DNA of 62,343 nt. Source: Nemertoderma westbladi. Its lineage: Eukaryota; Xenacoelomorpha; Nemertodermatida; Nemertodermatidae. The notes beneath the pieces are model-generated. The model was not told the origin of the DNA, did not search any database, and saw only the letters and a program-made list of their open reading frames with translations. The stretch's first letter is position 1, and each line of letters starts with the position of its first letter. Positions 32,371 through 43,826 of this stretch are shown one piece after another. The stretch covers positions 1-62,343 of the forward strand of contig JAUCBJ010007599.1 of NCBI GenBank assembly GCA_032718475.1. Reading direction: 5' to 3'. Both the position numbers and the translations under genes were made by a program.

Positions 32371-32724
32371 GTCTTGGTACAAGATAGGTAGAGTTGTACC
32401 AAGACGGGGTAGCAATATCATACCCATAGGGAGCGGCCTGGAAAGCCGGCTCCGAGAAAATAGCTCCACCCCACACCCGATACTAGATTGGGATCCAGCG
32501 GAATTGTAGCGCACTAGAGGTGGATGCTATCTTCTCACCGGGAAGATAGCATGGGGGGGAGTGTTAGCTTATTCAATTCCGCTAACCACCCCATAAAGTG
32601 AGTCTTAAGCAATGTTGGGGAACACGAGGGTGACTATCAATCAACGTCGTGTCACCCCAACAAAGTGGGAAGGAGAAACCCCAGAGAACACACACACAAT
32701 AGGGGTCAGGGGTTACACCCCTGA
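32371..32724. repeat. Hairpin array, copy B
   Basis: Stems at 32371-32382/32394-32405 (12 bp), 32476-32481/32487-32492 (6 bp with one G.T), 32524-32535/32541-32552 (12 positions, one T.G), 32563-32568/32581-32586 (6 bp) and 32706-32713/32717-32724 (8 bp). The first four align with hairpins of copy A; several substitutions are paired or leave G.U pairs in the sense strand. Confidence 0.8.
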
Positions 32725-33125
32725 GAGAGAGGGAATAACAGCACCGAAGGGAAACACTCCAAGGGAGGTGAAAGGGCGACAATTAGGTTATCAGCCAATA
32801 GGGGGAAGCATCGACTGAGTAACACCACATGGCCAACCGTGCAATATATATATATTACCGGTAACCGTGTCATTCATTCAGTTCAGCTAGTCAGTGCAGT
32901 TAGGGTGGAGCGGGAACTTCTATCACCATCCGCTACCGCCATCACATGTAATACTTTACCGGTATATCATTCACCTATCTTCTGTGTCTATGTTCTATTT
33001 ATTATTTATACATATGCCTATCAACAACATTGGGACTCTCATTGCAACAAACTCTTTTCATACACGGCGGGGACGCGTAAGGTAGAAAACCCAAAAGGAT
33101 AAATTGGGGTCGACCGATCCCGTCA

Positions 33126-33880
33126 CAATTGTTGGTCTTTTTATTAACTCCAGAAAGACCAAAATTTTGACAGTTAACTTTGAAAGTCCTCAGCAAGTCT
33201 CTGATCGGATGAGCATAAGCTCAAAGGATTGTATGCTTGAGCATGTGGACGACTTCTGTTACCTGGGATCATGGATCCGGAAGTCAGGTGAGGACCTTCG
33301 AATACGTAAGGGAAAGGCATGGGCAGCCTTGAATAGGCTTTCCAGGATTTGGAAGTCACCGTGAATTATTCGGAAACTTAAGGTCCGATTATTTTGAGCA
33401 GCAGTAGTTCCAGTACTCCTCTATGGGAGACCATGCTGGGCTCTAACTGCTGAGAACACCAAATCTCTGGGTGGTACATTCACAAGAATGCTATGCCGGG
33501 TTCATTGTGTTAAGTACAATGCACATTGCACACATCTCCAACCAGACACTATATAACATTGGAGGTGTCTCATTGGTTCCCCCAAGCTTGACACTAGAAC
33601 AAAATCGCCTCCGCATTGCAGGACATTGCTTTCGCCGTGAGGAACAGCTAGTGCATAATCTTGTACTTTGGCAGCCTCATGGAGTGAATAAGCATGGTGG
33701 AAAGCCCATGACTTTCTTGAGACGTATTTTAAAGGACACTGGCTTTGAAGATGCAGATGATCTAGCAAATGTCATGGGTGATAGGGAGTTGTGGCGGCGC
33801 AATTTTGTCGACAAGCCGGCACAGCATTTTTAAAAATGCAGCTGCAATGCAGCATACCGATCCAAGTAGTAGAGCCACAA
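33126..33880 (+). pseudogene. 5'-truncated 3' end of the RTE-like LINE
   Basis: Near-copy of 55342-56078: GLFINSRKTKILTVNFES, DDFCYLGSWIRKSGEDLR and the C-terminal GHCFR ... LVLWQPHGVNKHGG. It has an in-frame stop after WKSP, a frameshift near 33525 (a short duplication around GCACATTGCACACATC) and other changes. It keeps the same 3' end (AAAATGCAGCTGCAATGCAGC and AGTAGTAG). Starting abruptly inside RT is the usual result of incomplete reverse transcription. Confidence 0.9.
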
Positions 33881-33911
33881 AAAAAAACACTACTCAAGCG
33901 CGCTCGCAAGG

Positions 33912-34545
33912 GTGGTCTAACTAATACCCTGAGTCTCCCTGAGGGCGCATGCGCTCTAACTAGCTCCCTGAGTCTCCCCGTGGGCGCGGGCGCTGTAACT
34001 ACCACCCTGAGTCTCTCCAAGGGCATGGGCGCTCTAACTACTGGCCTGAGTCTCCCCGTGGGCGCAGACGCTGTAACTACCGCCCTGAGTTTCCCCAAGG
34101 GCATGGGTGCTCTAACTACCACACTGAGTCTCCCCGAGGGCGCGGGCGCTGTAACTACTGCCCAGAGTCTCCCCGATGGTGCGGGCGCTCTAACTACCAC
34201 CCTGAGTCTCCCCGAGGGCGTGGGTGCTCTAACTACCGCCCTGAGTCTCCCCGTGGGCGCAGACGCTGTAACTACTGCCCTGAGTCTCCCCGAGGGCATG
34301 GGTGCTCTAACTACCACCCTGAGTCTCCCCGAGGGCGCGGGCGCTGTAACTACCACCCTGAGTCTCCCCGATGGTGCGGGCACTCTAACTACCGCCCTGA
34401 GTCTCCACGAGGGCGCGGGCGCTCTAACTACTGCCCTGAGTCTCCCCGAGGGCACGGGCGCTCTAACTACCGTCCTGAGTCTCCCTGAGGGCGTGAGCGC
34501 TCTAACTACCACCCTGAGTCTCCTGAAGGGCGTGGGCGCGCTTGT
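33912..34545. repeat. 39-bp minisatellite open on both strands
   Basis: About 16 copies of a 39-base unit based on CTGAGTCTCCCCGAGGGCGC and GGGCGCTCTAACTACC. The period is a multiple of three, so 33791-34573 forward encodes repeats of LTTALSLPEGAGA and 33772-34512 reverse encodes repeats of VVRAPAPSGRLRA without a stop. The array directly follows the LINE 3' end. Neither product has a recognisable function. Confidence 0.85.
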
Positions 34546-35480
34546 GTGTCTGTTAGTTTGGGTATGTGTCTGAGTGTTTAATGATTACAATTTTCTATTA
34601 TGATACAGATTGTTATTTATTAGCTAATTGTATCACAGGCTCGGCTTCATTCTGTTCAATAGGGCGCGTTTAAGTTGCAAATTAAATTATTTCTGTAAGT
34701 TTTTATGTGAGGCAATGTTATCAAAATTCTAAAAGGGGACAACAGGTGGAGTTACAGAAGTTATGACGAGTCAAAGTTATTCCACACATTAAATAAACAC
34801 TGAGAATTTTATTTATGACTTTAACCCCTGACTGCACGTTTTTTTGATTGGTAGTTTCTTAATGTATCCTTTAACATGTATTGTGTTACTTGGTTGGCAT
34901 AATAATATAACTGTTCAATCAATGAAAGCTTAGCACTTTTATAATTATTATATTAATTATCAGTTAAATTATGAATTAATTGTCTGTCTGTCTGTTTTTT
35001 GTTTTTTTGTTTGGTTGTTTGTTTGTTTCTTTTTTTATCTGTCTGTTTACATGTGTGTCTGTTTCTTCTTTGTATGTTTCTTTGTTTATCTGCCTGTCTG
35101 TTTGTTTGTTTGCTTCTTTGTTTATCTGTCTGTATGTCTGTTTGTGTTATATTTTACATGTTTCTTGCTATTGAGCTACTAAGTTACCACTGCATACTCA
35201 TCTATATTTATTCTTACGTAGTTAGTTACCAGCCAGCATTCATATAACACATATCTTCCATTTTGTATCCTGTGTTTTAGTTAACAAGGGTTATTGTTTT
35301 ATTTTTTGATATAATTTTAATTGTTTTTTTTTTAAATGTATTAGATTACAATAATTATCAACGAGTGATATATTTTGAAATAGATAGGGTACTGCCAACA
35401 ACTAACAGTACAACATCAACTTCCATAGTGTAACATTCTGTTTCTAACTTTTTCTGATATTATCTATTTTTATATTTTTC
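34546..35480. other. AT-rich stretch with a TCTG/TTTG simple repeat
   Basis: There is no gene. From about 34981 to 35150 the sequence is made of TCTG/TTTG variants, producing cysteine-rich spurious frames. At the right edge the T-rich tract ends in TATATTTTTCAG, a good splice acceptor for the OTU exon. Confidence 0.6.
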
Positions 35481-35985
35481 AGCTTGGAATCCGATAGTGG
35501 TGGAGATGATCAACACCGGGCAGACTGTGGGCCGGGCTGCTGCCCAATTGGGACTAATGCAACTCGAATGCGGCGGTGACGACAGGGACTGCATGTTTGC
35601 CTCGATAGTCACCGCCGTATACCTAGGAACTGCACAGTTATACAATGTAGGTGAGTTACGTAATACGGCCGCCAAATTTTTTAATGATAATCCAGAGTAT
35701 CGTGGATTTTTGGAAATGGGGGGTTAAACATACGCAAGGTATATAGAGAACCTACGTCACGGAGCGGAATGGGGAACCCATGCAATATTGTGTGCCCTTT
35801 CATATTCATTGGGTTACACTTTCAATATTCATACGTGGGATGGGCAAATGGGGAACGATATTATCATCAGGGCAGCGGGGGTGGTTATTCATCTGGGTTT
35901 CGTTCTGGGCCACTATACTGCATTGGTTCCCCATTTCCAGCAACCAAGGGGACATTTCTACGCCCAACCGGATATGGAAATGAAT
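35481..35985 (+). pseudogene. OTU-family cysteine protease domain with an in-frame TAA
   Basis: The frame after a candidate acceptor reads LECGGDDRDCMFASIVTAVY (OTU Asp-x-x-Cys block), ELRNTAAKFFNDNPEYRGFL, then TAA at 35725-35727. The same frame continues with YIENLRHGAEWGTHAILCAL and IHLGFVLGHYTALVP (catalytic His block). OTU proteases cleave ubiquitin and are found in several transposon-borne proteins. The spacing of the blocks is normal, so apart from the single TAA the domain is complete. The N-terminus and other exons were not found. Confidence 0.75.
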
Positions 35986-36250
35986 CGTGGGGTGGGTAAT
36001 GTAGGTAGGCCAAGTAGTGTAGGGGGGCCAAGTAGTATAGGGGGGCCGAGCAGTGTAGGGGGACCAAGTAGTGTGTAGGGGGGCCAAGTAGTGTAGGGGT
36101 GCCGAATAGTGTAGGGGGCCGAGTAGTGTAGGTAGGCCAAGTAGTGTAGGGGGGCCGAGTAGTGTAGGGGGCCGAATAGTGTAGGGGGGGGGGGGGGGGG
36201 GGTGGGGTGTGAGTAGTGTAGGGGGACCAATTAGTGTAGGGGGGCCGAGT
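35985..36250. repeat. Minisatellite of GTAGGGGGGCCGAGTAGT-like units with a 19-base G run
   Basis: About 13 imperfect units of 15-18 bases immediately after the OTU domain, and a G run at 36184-36202. It probably expanded inside or next to coding sequence of the OTU gene. Confidence 0.8.
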
Positions 36251-36323
36251 GATGTAGGCAGGGATAGTATTGGGCCCAGTTTCTATGTAGGTAGGGAAAG
36301 TAGTTTAGTAGAAAGGTTAGGGA

Positions 36324-36975
36324 ATGAAACACTTATGGGGGAACGAACCATACGTAGGAGACAATATTAGGTTGGAATATATTTGGGTAGAAAGGGAAAA
36401 TGGTAGGGTAAAAGTTGTAGAAGGGGTAAGGGTTGTAGGATTGGTTGGGGCTAGTGAGGTAGTAGATATGTGTAGTAATTGTATGAGGGCTAGTGTTTCT
36501 GGGATGGTGGTTGCATTGGGGGTATATGATGGGGAACGTAGAAATAGGAAGTATGGGGAACTGGGAACAGAAGGGGGCCATTTACAGTTTGTGGGGAATG
36601 TAGGCGGTACATCAGTGGGAGTAAAGTTGCAAAATGGGCTAACGCTTGGCCATCGTACCTGTGGGATCTACTCAAAAAGTCTAGGGATGTGGGGATTTAC
36701 AAAATTATACCAGACAGTTTAATGGAATCTTGGTGGGGAGTTAGGGATCAATTTCCAAATGAGGTGCAGGAACATTTGGGGGATAGGGTCCATTTTTAGG
36801 GACATAACATTGATAAGGGATGGTTTATAAGGGAGGTGGGTACATTACAGGATAGTGCGATGGCCAATGCGTTAGATTCATTTCCATATCCAGTTGTGAA
36901 ATGTCCTCTCGGTTGCCATGAATTTATTGAACGCTGCAATTTGCAACCATTTCACAATTTTATCACCTACCGGTA
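36324..36975 (+). pseudogene. C-terminal part of the OTU-containing protein (zinc ribbon-like)
   Basis: The first half is in one frame (36324-36560: NGRVKVVEGVRVVGLVG, VDMCSNCMRASVSG). The coherent reading then moves to another frame: GPFTVCGECRRYISGSK, KWANAWPSYLWDLLKKS, IYKIIPDSLMESWW, one in-frame TAG, then FPYPVVKCPLGCHEFIERCN. The Cys pairs (CSNC, CGEC, CPLGC) suggest zinc binding. The W..AWPSYLW ... IP.SL..SWW ... CP.GC.EFI pattern recurs in uncharacterised invertebrate proteins. Broken by at least one frameshift and a stop. Confidence 0.45.
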
Positions 36976-37585
36976 GGTGGGAGAGGGTATTTTGTAAAAC
37001 TGTGGTACTGCTGTACCTTCATCAGTTGGTGATGGGTATTTACAGTTTGTAGTCAGACTTGAGAATACTTATAAATTGTTATTTTTAATGTTGAAAGAAA
37101 CTGTTGAAAGTATTTATTGAACTAGTTAAATTTGATATACTAACATCCTTGACTATAGTTAACAAGTACGATAAAATATAAGTAGTAGAAATAATAGTTA
37201 TAATAAGAAATTTAAGTAAAATTTGTTAAATCCATGTGCTATACAATGCGTAGTTAAACATTGAAACAGGGTTTTTTTTTCTAAATATGTTAGTGAAATT
37301 TATAAATAAAAATAGTGATTTCTAAATTGTTTAAACTTGTTTGGGTCAAAATCAGAAAAAGTGGCCAAAGGCAATGATCAACATAAAATACGCTCTAGCA
37401 AATTTGAACTTCACTATAACCATGGCAATGTAAATATCATTTTGTAGCCCTTTGCGGTGGTCATCTCTACTTGTATAAAAATCAAAAGTATATACCATTA
37501 CTGTGAAAAAAGGAACGTCTTCAAACGTGATATTTTCACGTTTTCTAATATGTCAAGGTCTATCTTTATTCACATTTAGTCTAGT
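36976..37585. other. AT-rich stretch without a gene
   Basis: No frame, repeat or RNA feature could be supported. Confidence 0.5.
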
Positions 37586-37740
37586 CCAACCACCAAGGTT
37601 AAGGCTGAATCACCAGCCAATCGCCTCAATGGTTGGAAGGCCCACTTTGAAAAGCTCCTCAATAATGACAGGGTATATTGCCTGATAACTTTATAGAAGT
37701 AAAAGTGTCTGAGTCTGTACTCCCAGATATTCCCATTGGC
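37586..37740 (+). repeat. 155-bp internal fragment of the RTE-like LINE
   Basis: Matches 54339-54491 (from CCAACCACCAAGG to CCCATTGGC) with a 2-base insertion and a few substitutions. It contains neither the 5' nor the 3' end of the element. Confidence 0.9.
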
Positions 37741-40430
37741 ATACTTTACAAACAAATGCCAATACCATCAGACCATACTGTAATACTCATTAATGGCACG
37801 CTGTACCTGATGATTTAGTTTAACATGCAAGAAATAATAATTATTAAAACCATATAAAGTTTAATATATTCAAATATCCAAATCTTTCCCCATACTTTCA
37901 TTATTATTACTTACTATGGAACATAAGTTTGTCGAATTCGAATACGATATCATGCAGTATTTAAATGAATACATGTCTGTTGTAGGTACCATCAACTCAA
38001 GACAGGGGGTGGGGGGGTCATGGTTCACGTTTCATTACATACATTATTTAATTCATTACATATTGTATACTATATGCAGCTGCAGTGTTATAGATAAAAT
38101 AATAAACTACAGGCTGACAGGTACTGTACAGTATGTAACAGGCAGATTTTATGTTTTATACCAGTCAGACCGGCGCAGCATTTTGCATTGCACAGAGCCA
38201 GCGCAGGATTTTTGGCCCTTGCATGGGCATGGGTTTGCAGAGCCGACGCAGGATTTTTTGCACCCGGCGTGGTTTTGCAGAGCCGGCACAGGATGTTTTT
38301 ACACCCAGCGTGGTTTTTCTCAGAGCCAGCGCAGGATTTCTGGCACCCAGCGCTGCAGAAAATAAAACTATTCAATAGGGCCTACAATACTGCAGTACTG
38401 TAATGATTAGTACATTATTTTTTTATAATATTATTATTTCAGTATTTATTAATGTAAGTACCGGTACAGTACCGGTCTGCTGGTACCCTATATAATTAAT
38501 TCACAGGCCTACTTCAGTAGGCCTACTTAATACTAGGTAGGTATTAGGTAGGCCTATACCAACATACAGACAACAATAATAGGCCTAGTCTAGCCTAGCT
38601 AGACGGTCATGGAGGGGTTTTGGTTTCGGGGACGGCGCAGGCCTATATGGGGAGAAGGACTGGTGGACGAATTCTAAACTCCACTCCACACTCCGACCAA
38701 GAAACTGCTGCCTGCATTACAATTATTTTTCTGTCATGTTTGTGCCATTTCATCCTAAACCAATATTGAATAAGTATTAATAAGTTAAACCAACGTTCGC
38801 TGTGACCCTGTCCAATAGTGATAATTGTATTAATATAATTCAATTATTTTATTAAATTATTTTCCAATAATAGGCCTAGTTGAAATAAATGTATACATAT
38901 CCAGCACGTATTACCGGTATGGTGAAATGAAAAAAAGACATTTTAATATTGAAAAAGAACTGAAGAAGGAGCAAAACCATCAAAATTTTTATGGCAAAAT
39001 ATTTTTCTCACTTTGCATGCACTTCATGACTTTTGATCTTTTGCAAAGATTACTGAGCACTTTCAGTGTTTTTTTACACAATTCTGCGTAGGCCTACGTT
39101 TATTTCAATTCCACTCACCTTTACCAAGCACTATTGACTATTTCAAATCCGTGCACAATGTGTTGCAGTTTTTGCATTCCATTTTTAGCCTGGTATAGGC
39201 ATGCATAGACTATACTACAGTACTACATACCAGTAGTATACTAATTAAGATATAAGTAAGTTAAACCCTAGTAAATTTACATAGGCCTACCCTATGCTAT
39301 AGGTAATATGAATCCCATAACTTTCATCAATATGGTATATATCAGAAAAATTGGTATTAAAGCAAACATTGCCTCTAGAATTTTATTGCAATAAGTTATT
39401 TAAGTAGGCCTACTGGTACCAGTAGGCCTGGACTACCAGTATTAAACATTTGATATCTGAGGCATATCAGGGCATTGCATGTACTTACTAATATAAGTTA
39501 ATGCAATGTCTAGTGATGGTCCAGATAATGTTCTTCTGAATTTTGTAAAAATAATTGAAAGTCAATCCTGATTATAAAAAAGTGAGTCAGTCAATCAACC
39601 GGTTGGTTTAGTAAAAAGTTGGCAAGTTAATGCTATAATGTTATATATATACCTAAAATTCAAAAGAGATAAAACACTGATAGATAATTGATAATATAAA
39701 AAGGAAAGTACATATATATACAGTAATTATATAAAATACTACTATAAAAAAAGGAAAGTAAATTAAACTGATCAAGTAAAAACTTATCTAATATGGACTC
39801 AGACTGCTTAGTGTCACTGTCTTTAAATGGTACCGGTACTAAAATTCTCATGCCCCATCTCACATCTAGTAGCCAGTATTATTTGTCTTACAAATATGAT
39901 TATTATATTTATTACCGGTATTTACTGGGATATGGCTTCTTCAATCGCTATATAACTTTACAGTTTATAAAAGTAGAGTCCAGATATGATATAGTTTATT
40001 TTTTTTTTTAGTTTTAGAGTAAAAGAAAGGGTATTTCCGCATTTCAGCATCGGTGGCATCATTTTTTTTGCTACAAAACAGGGCTCTGTGGGAAAAGTCT
40101 TAGACATTTTTATCAAAATTCAGTTACTACACGGAAAGGACTCAGACACTTTTGCCTAAATTTCCAGTCTCTACAGGAAAATACTTATTATTTTTTGTTA
40201 AAGAAATTAGTAATATTCAACTGGCAATGATGTACATTAGGGTGAGGCTGGTGCCCCAACTTCTTCAGAATGGGCCTAGTATCAATCAAGCCTCAATGGT
40301 CAATTTAGTGGGGGTAGAAACCCTCAAAACTAAAATAGAGTGAATATATATAGGACATAACAGCAAATAATCATTTTATTTTAATTCAGCAAATCACTCA
40401 CAGCTATACTATCTATAATATAAATCATTA
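37741..40430. other. Long noncoding stretch rich in TAGGCCTA motifs
   Basis: No credible gene. Between 38450 and 39430 the palindromic motif TAGGCCTA and its parts recur many times, together with ACCGGTA and GGTACC. One minisatellite lies at 38193-38350. Confidence 0.5.
38193..38350. repeat. ~43-bp minisatellite, four copies
   Basis: CAGAGCCAGCGCAGGAT-like starts occur at 38193, 38238, 38278 and 38321 (spacings 45, 40, 43). Confidence 0.8.
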
Positions 40431-41695
40431 ATGATTAGTAGTAGTAGTGTTATGCCAATTCAAATCAACTGCGAGGCATACAGCTCGTTCAACCTAATTG
40501 GTTCGGACCACAGAATTGTGACTGCAGAGATCAGACTCAGTTTGAGAGCCAGCAAACCCAGGACAAGCAAGCAAATCAACTATGACTGGGAGAAACTCAG
40601 AACTGACAATGCTGTAAAGGATGCTTATACAGTAGAAGTTCAAAACCGCTTTGAAGCACTTCAGTCAATGGATGAAGACCAATCCACCAATTCAATATAC
40701 CAGAATATAATAACAGCCCACAAGGAATCAGCTAAGAGGCATATCCCCCAGAAACCTAAACGAAAACAGTATGTGCCATGGCAAAAAAGGTTACTTGTAA
40801 GAGAGAAGATCTTAAGATAGCCTACAAAGTTAAAACAGAACAACCAACAACCGAAAACATTAACAAGGTTGAGAAAGCTAAGGACGATCATAAATTGGCC
40901 TACAACATCAGCCAGGAAAAGTACATACAGGATAAAACTGAAGCAATTACAACTGCTCACATACAGCAACAATCAAGACTTACCTGGCAAACTGTAAATG
41001 AGGTATCTGGTCGGAAAAGTTGTGCAAAGGGGCGCCTCAAAGCCGATAGTCCTGAAGAATGTGTTGGGAAGTGGAAAAATCACTTCAGCAACTTGCTTGG
41101 GCAGCCACCAAACATCGAGGTCAGCCCTACAAGGAAAATTTATGACAAGACACTACCTATAGAAACAGGGGACTTCACACCTGCCGAACTCCAAAGAAGC
41201 ATTAAAAGCATGTCCAATAATAAAGCGAGTGGATTAGATGAAATCCCAGCGGGGGTATGGAAAACCGGAGTGCTAAATAGACCATTATTGAATGTTTGCA
41301 ACCGGATGTTAAAAGGGGAAAAGCCACCACCAATTTGGACTAAAGGTCAACTAAAGCCTCTCCCCAAGAAAGGAGACCTCGGCATACCAACAAACTATCG
41401 TGGGATCAGACTGCTTGTGGTAGCTGCCAAAATATACAATAAAATGATTCTATATAGGATTAGGCCTCACATAGAGAAACTACTGCGTAAGAGCCAAAAC
41501 GGATTTCGACCAAGTAGATCAACAATAGCTCAGATACTTGCACTACGGAGACTGATTGAAGGAATTAAGTCAAAGAATCTCCCCGCAGTCATGACTTTTG
41601 TGGACTTCAAGAAGGCATTCGACTCCATCCATAGAGGTAAAATGCTTGAAATCCTAAGAGCTTATGGAATACCAGAAGAAATTGTTAGGATTTAA
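40431..41695 (+). pseudogene. RTE-like LINE fragment: end of endonuclease, linker, first half of RT
   Basis: Two overlapping frames with a frameshift near 40790. 40431-40820 holds LIGSDHRIVTAEIRLSLRAS (end of APE endonuclease) and a helical linker. 40778-41695 continues with the linker, SNNKASGLDEIPAGVWK, LGIPTNYRGIRLLVVAAKI, SQNGFRPSRSTIAQIL and TFVDFKKAFDSI (catalytic Asp block A), then stops after AYGIPEEIVRI. The LSLRAS..T...YDW and NYRGI patterns match the intact-looking LINE at 52320-56078 but at clearly lower identity, so it is a related subfamily. The active-site FADD half is missing. Confidence 0.85.
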
Positions 41696-43056
41696 TTGGA
41701 AATGAAATTTAGCCCAAATTCCAGACTTGGAGGCACTTAGGATTTGACTTGGATTTCATTAGGAATTTACTTGGAACTCGGCGCTTACTTTGATGTCTAG
41801 AAGGTGGACTGACTCAGACTATGCTTGTGCTGGTCTTCTTCTTCTCTATCCTGTCAATCATTAAGATGTATAGAATGGACTAGACTCAGCCTAAAGTTTG
41901 CGTAGTGTTCAGTTCATTACATTGAGGTATGGATATCGATGGAAGATTACACTCCTCCTACTGTACCTTGTATTGCCAGCCTCTGACGTAAATAATATTT
42001 AAAATATAAACTCTAATAGATGAAATCCACACACATCCGCACATAGTTAACGTCCGTGGGCTGGTGGGCTCTGGAATAATTTAAAATCGTATTGAACTTA
42101 CAAATAAATGTAGGATCACACACTGTATTTATTACTATTGAACATATTTTGAGTAATAAAGAGTAAAAGTGTAATTATTAATAGAATAAATATTAGTTTA
42201 TTTTCATTTATTAGTTTAATTAATAATTAGACAGGGGCTAAAACTGGGCGACTAAATAAATGTATGTTATCCACGGGAAATTTTAATTTCCTAAACACAT
42301 TGACATTCTGCTTACTATACAAACACTGCTTGCTGTAAGGGGAGTACAGTACAGGGGTAGATAATTGGGTGTTCAATTATTATTATAGTCTTAAAAATAA
42401 ATATGGGCTATTAATTATTAGCAGCCCTCTTACTGCCTAACACGCTGTATCTCATTGTGTAGTTAAATATCCGTTCGGCCAATAGTAAGTCATTGATTAG
42501 TCCCCAAGGATGGCTAGGGACTATAGCCCCCCCCCCCCCCCCCCCTCCCTTCCCGACATAGATAAACTGTAATATTGAATGCTATATTTTACTGAAACAA
42601 ACAAGTTCCAATAATTTAAATAAAATTATTAAAAGTTTGACGTCCGAATAAAATCAGATTACGCCTTAGCAGCCCAACTACTTGTTGAGGCTCACGCAAC
42701 GTGTTGGCGGACCTATTTTAAACGAGCCGCGATACCTTTACCGTATGGTAGTTAATGTATCCAGATGTTGAGTTAAAGCCAGTAGTGTGTTAACATTAGC
42801 CTATGGGGAGTATCGTTGTTGTAAGATAGGTCAGGGGAAGGGAAATACAACTCAACCACTAGACAAAGCGGCTCTCTTTACTACTTTCAGCTATCCCGGG
42901 AGGTTGATTGACAGACACTTCTAGCTTTGATATTTAGCCGCTCTAGGTATACTTACATTAGGCAAATTCCAAGTGATTTCCTAAAGGTTATTTATTTCCT
43001 ATTAGGTTCCTATTAGGATCCAATAGGACGTTATTTGAAAGCGTTACTGTACAATT
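41696..43056. other. Noncoding insert between LINE pieces
   Basis: AT-rich, with no frame of note. It contains a 19-base C run at 42527-42545. The left edge (TTAGGATTTAATTGG) and right edge (ATTAGGATCCAATAGG) share a loose similarity but no clear terminal repeat. Confidence 0.4.
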
Positions 43057-43059
43057 ATT

Positions 43060-43826
43060 TATTATTATTATTATTTCTTTTTAATCCAGGCCTGGAGGCC
43101 CATAATTAACATAAATTACAAATTACAATAATATAATTATTAGATCACAGCACAATTTAATAGTAAAATATACGTATAATGAATAGAGTCTATTTCAAAG
43201 TTCTAAAAATCCATATTTATCATTTCACGTATTCTGCTTGAAGGGGCTGTCACTTCCGATATTGTTTGCACTAAAATATTTGTAGAACTTTCGATGCGTG
43301 ACCATAGTGATCGAATTGCGTTATACTGTACGTGAATGAATTTGCACAAGTTAAGCTCGCCAAACATTAGCGATACACTGCAGTCATATTTATACCCAAA
43401 TAATTTCCTAGCTATATTGTTATAACCCACTCTAAATTTGTTGTATAATCTTGCGTCAAAATTGCGGCGAGCCCATAATGAGTTACAATAGAATTGTGAA
43501 CAGAAAGCTAAAAATAGTTTCCGTTTTACATTAATCGAGCAGACACCAAATTTCCTAATTAACATATTGCCACGTCTATAAAGTGCATGTAACTGATTGA
43601 TAATGTCATGCCCGTCATCTGTGGAAGCATGAATAATATGGCCTAGATACTTAAATTGATCTACTTGTTCTAACATAACACCATTTATATTAAATTTTGT
43701 TGTTACAATAGTTGTATTCGATTTCGGCACAAAACACATTAATTTGGACTTTTTCACGTTAATCTTGATTGAATGTAATTTTGTATAGTCCTCAAATATA
43801 CGTAATAGCTTATTCATGCCATATGC
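43060..43826 (-). mobile_element. 5'-truncated CR1/L2-type LINE 3' end with (AAT)n tail
   Basis: The reverse-strand ORF 43203-43817 (204 residues) is the RT thumb and C-terminus: IKINVKKSKLMCFVP, GVMLEQVDQFKYLGHII and KRKLFLAFCSQFYCNSLW. The RT catalytic blocks are lost by 5' truncation. The 3' UTR runs to a trinucleotide tail at about 43065-43085, preceded by GCCTGGATTAAAAAGAAAT. Confidence 0.8.

Larger units (their letters stand above)
30590..32830 (+). mobile_element. Element copy B, degenerate
   Basis: Forward-strand relic of the element seen at 8281-13210. It has the palindromic minisatellite (30590-31440), a 250-bp piece of the gag-like gene (31500-31750), an AT-rich and then purine-rich tail (31750-32340), and the hairpin array (32371-32724). 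The integrase tail and most of the gag-like gene are missing. By eye the hairpin segments are roughly 85-90% identical to copy A. Confidence 0.7.

Noticed and set aside
34980-35247. Cysteine-rich small secreted protein
   Set aside because: The two frames are translations of a TCTG/TTTG simple repeat.
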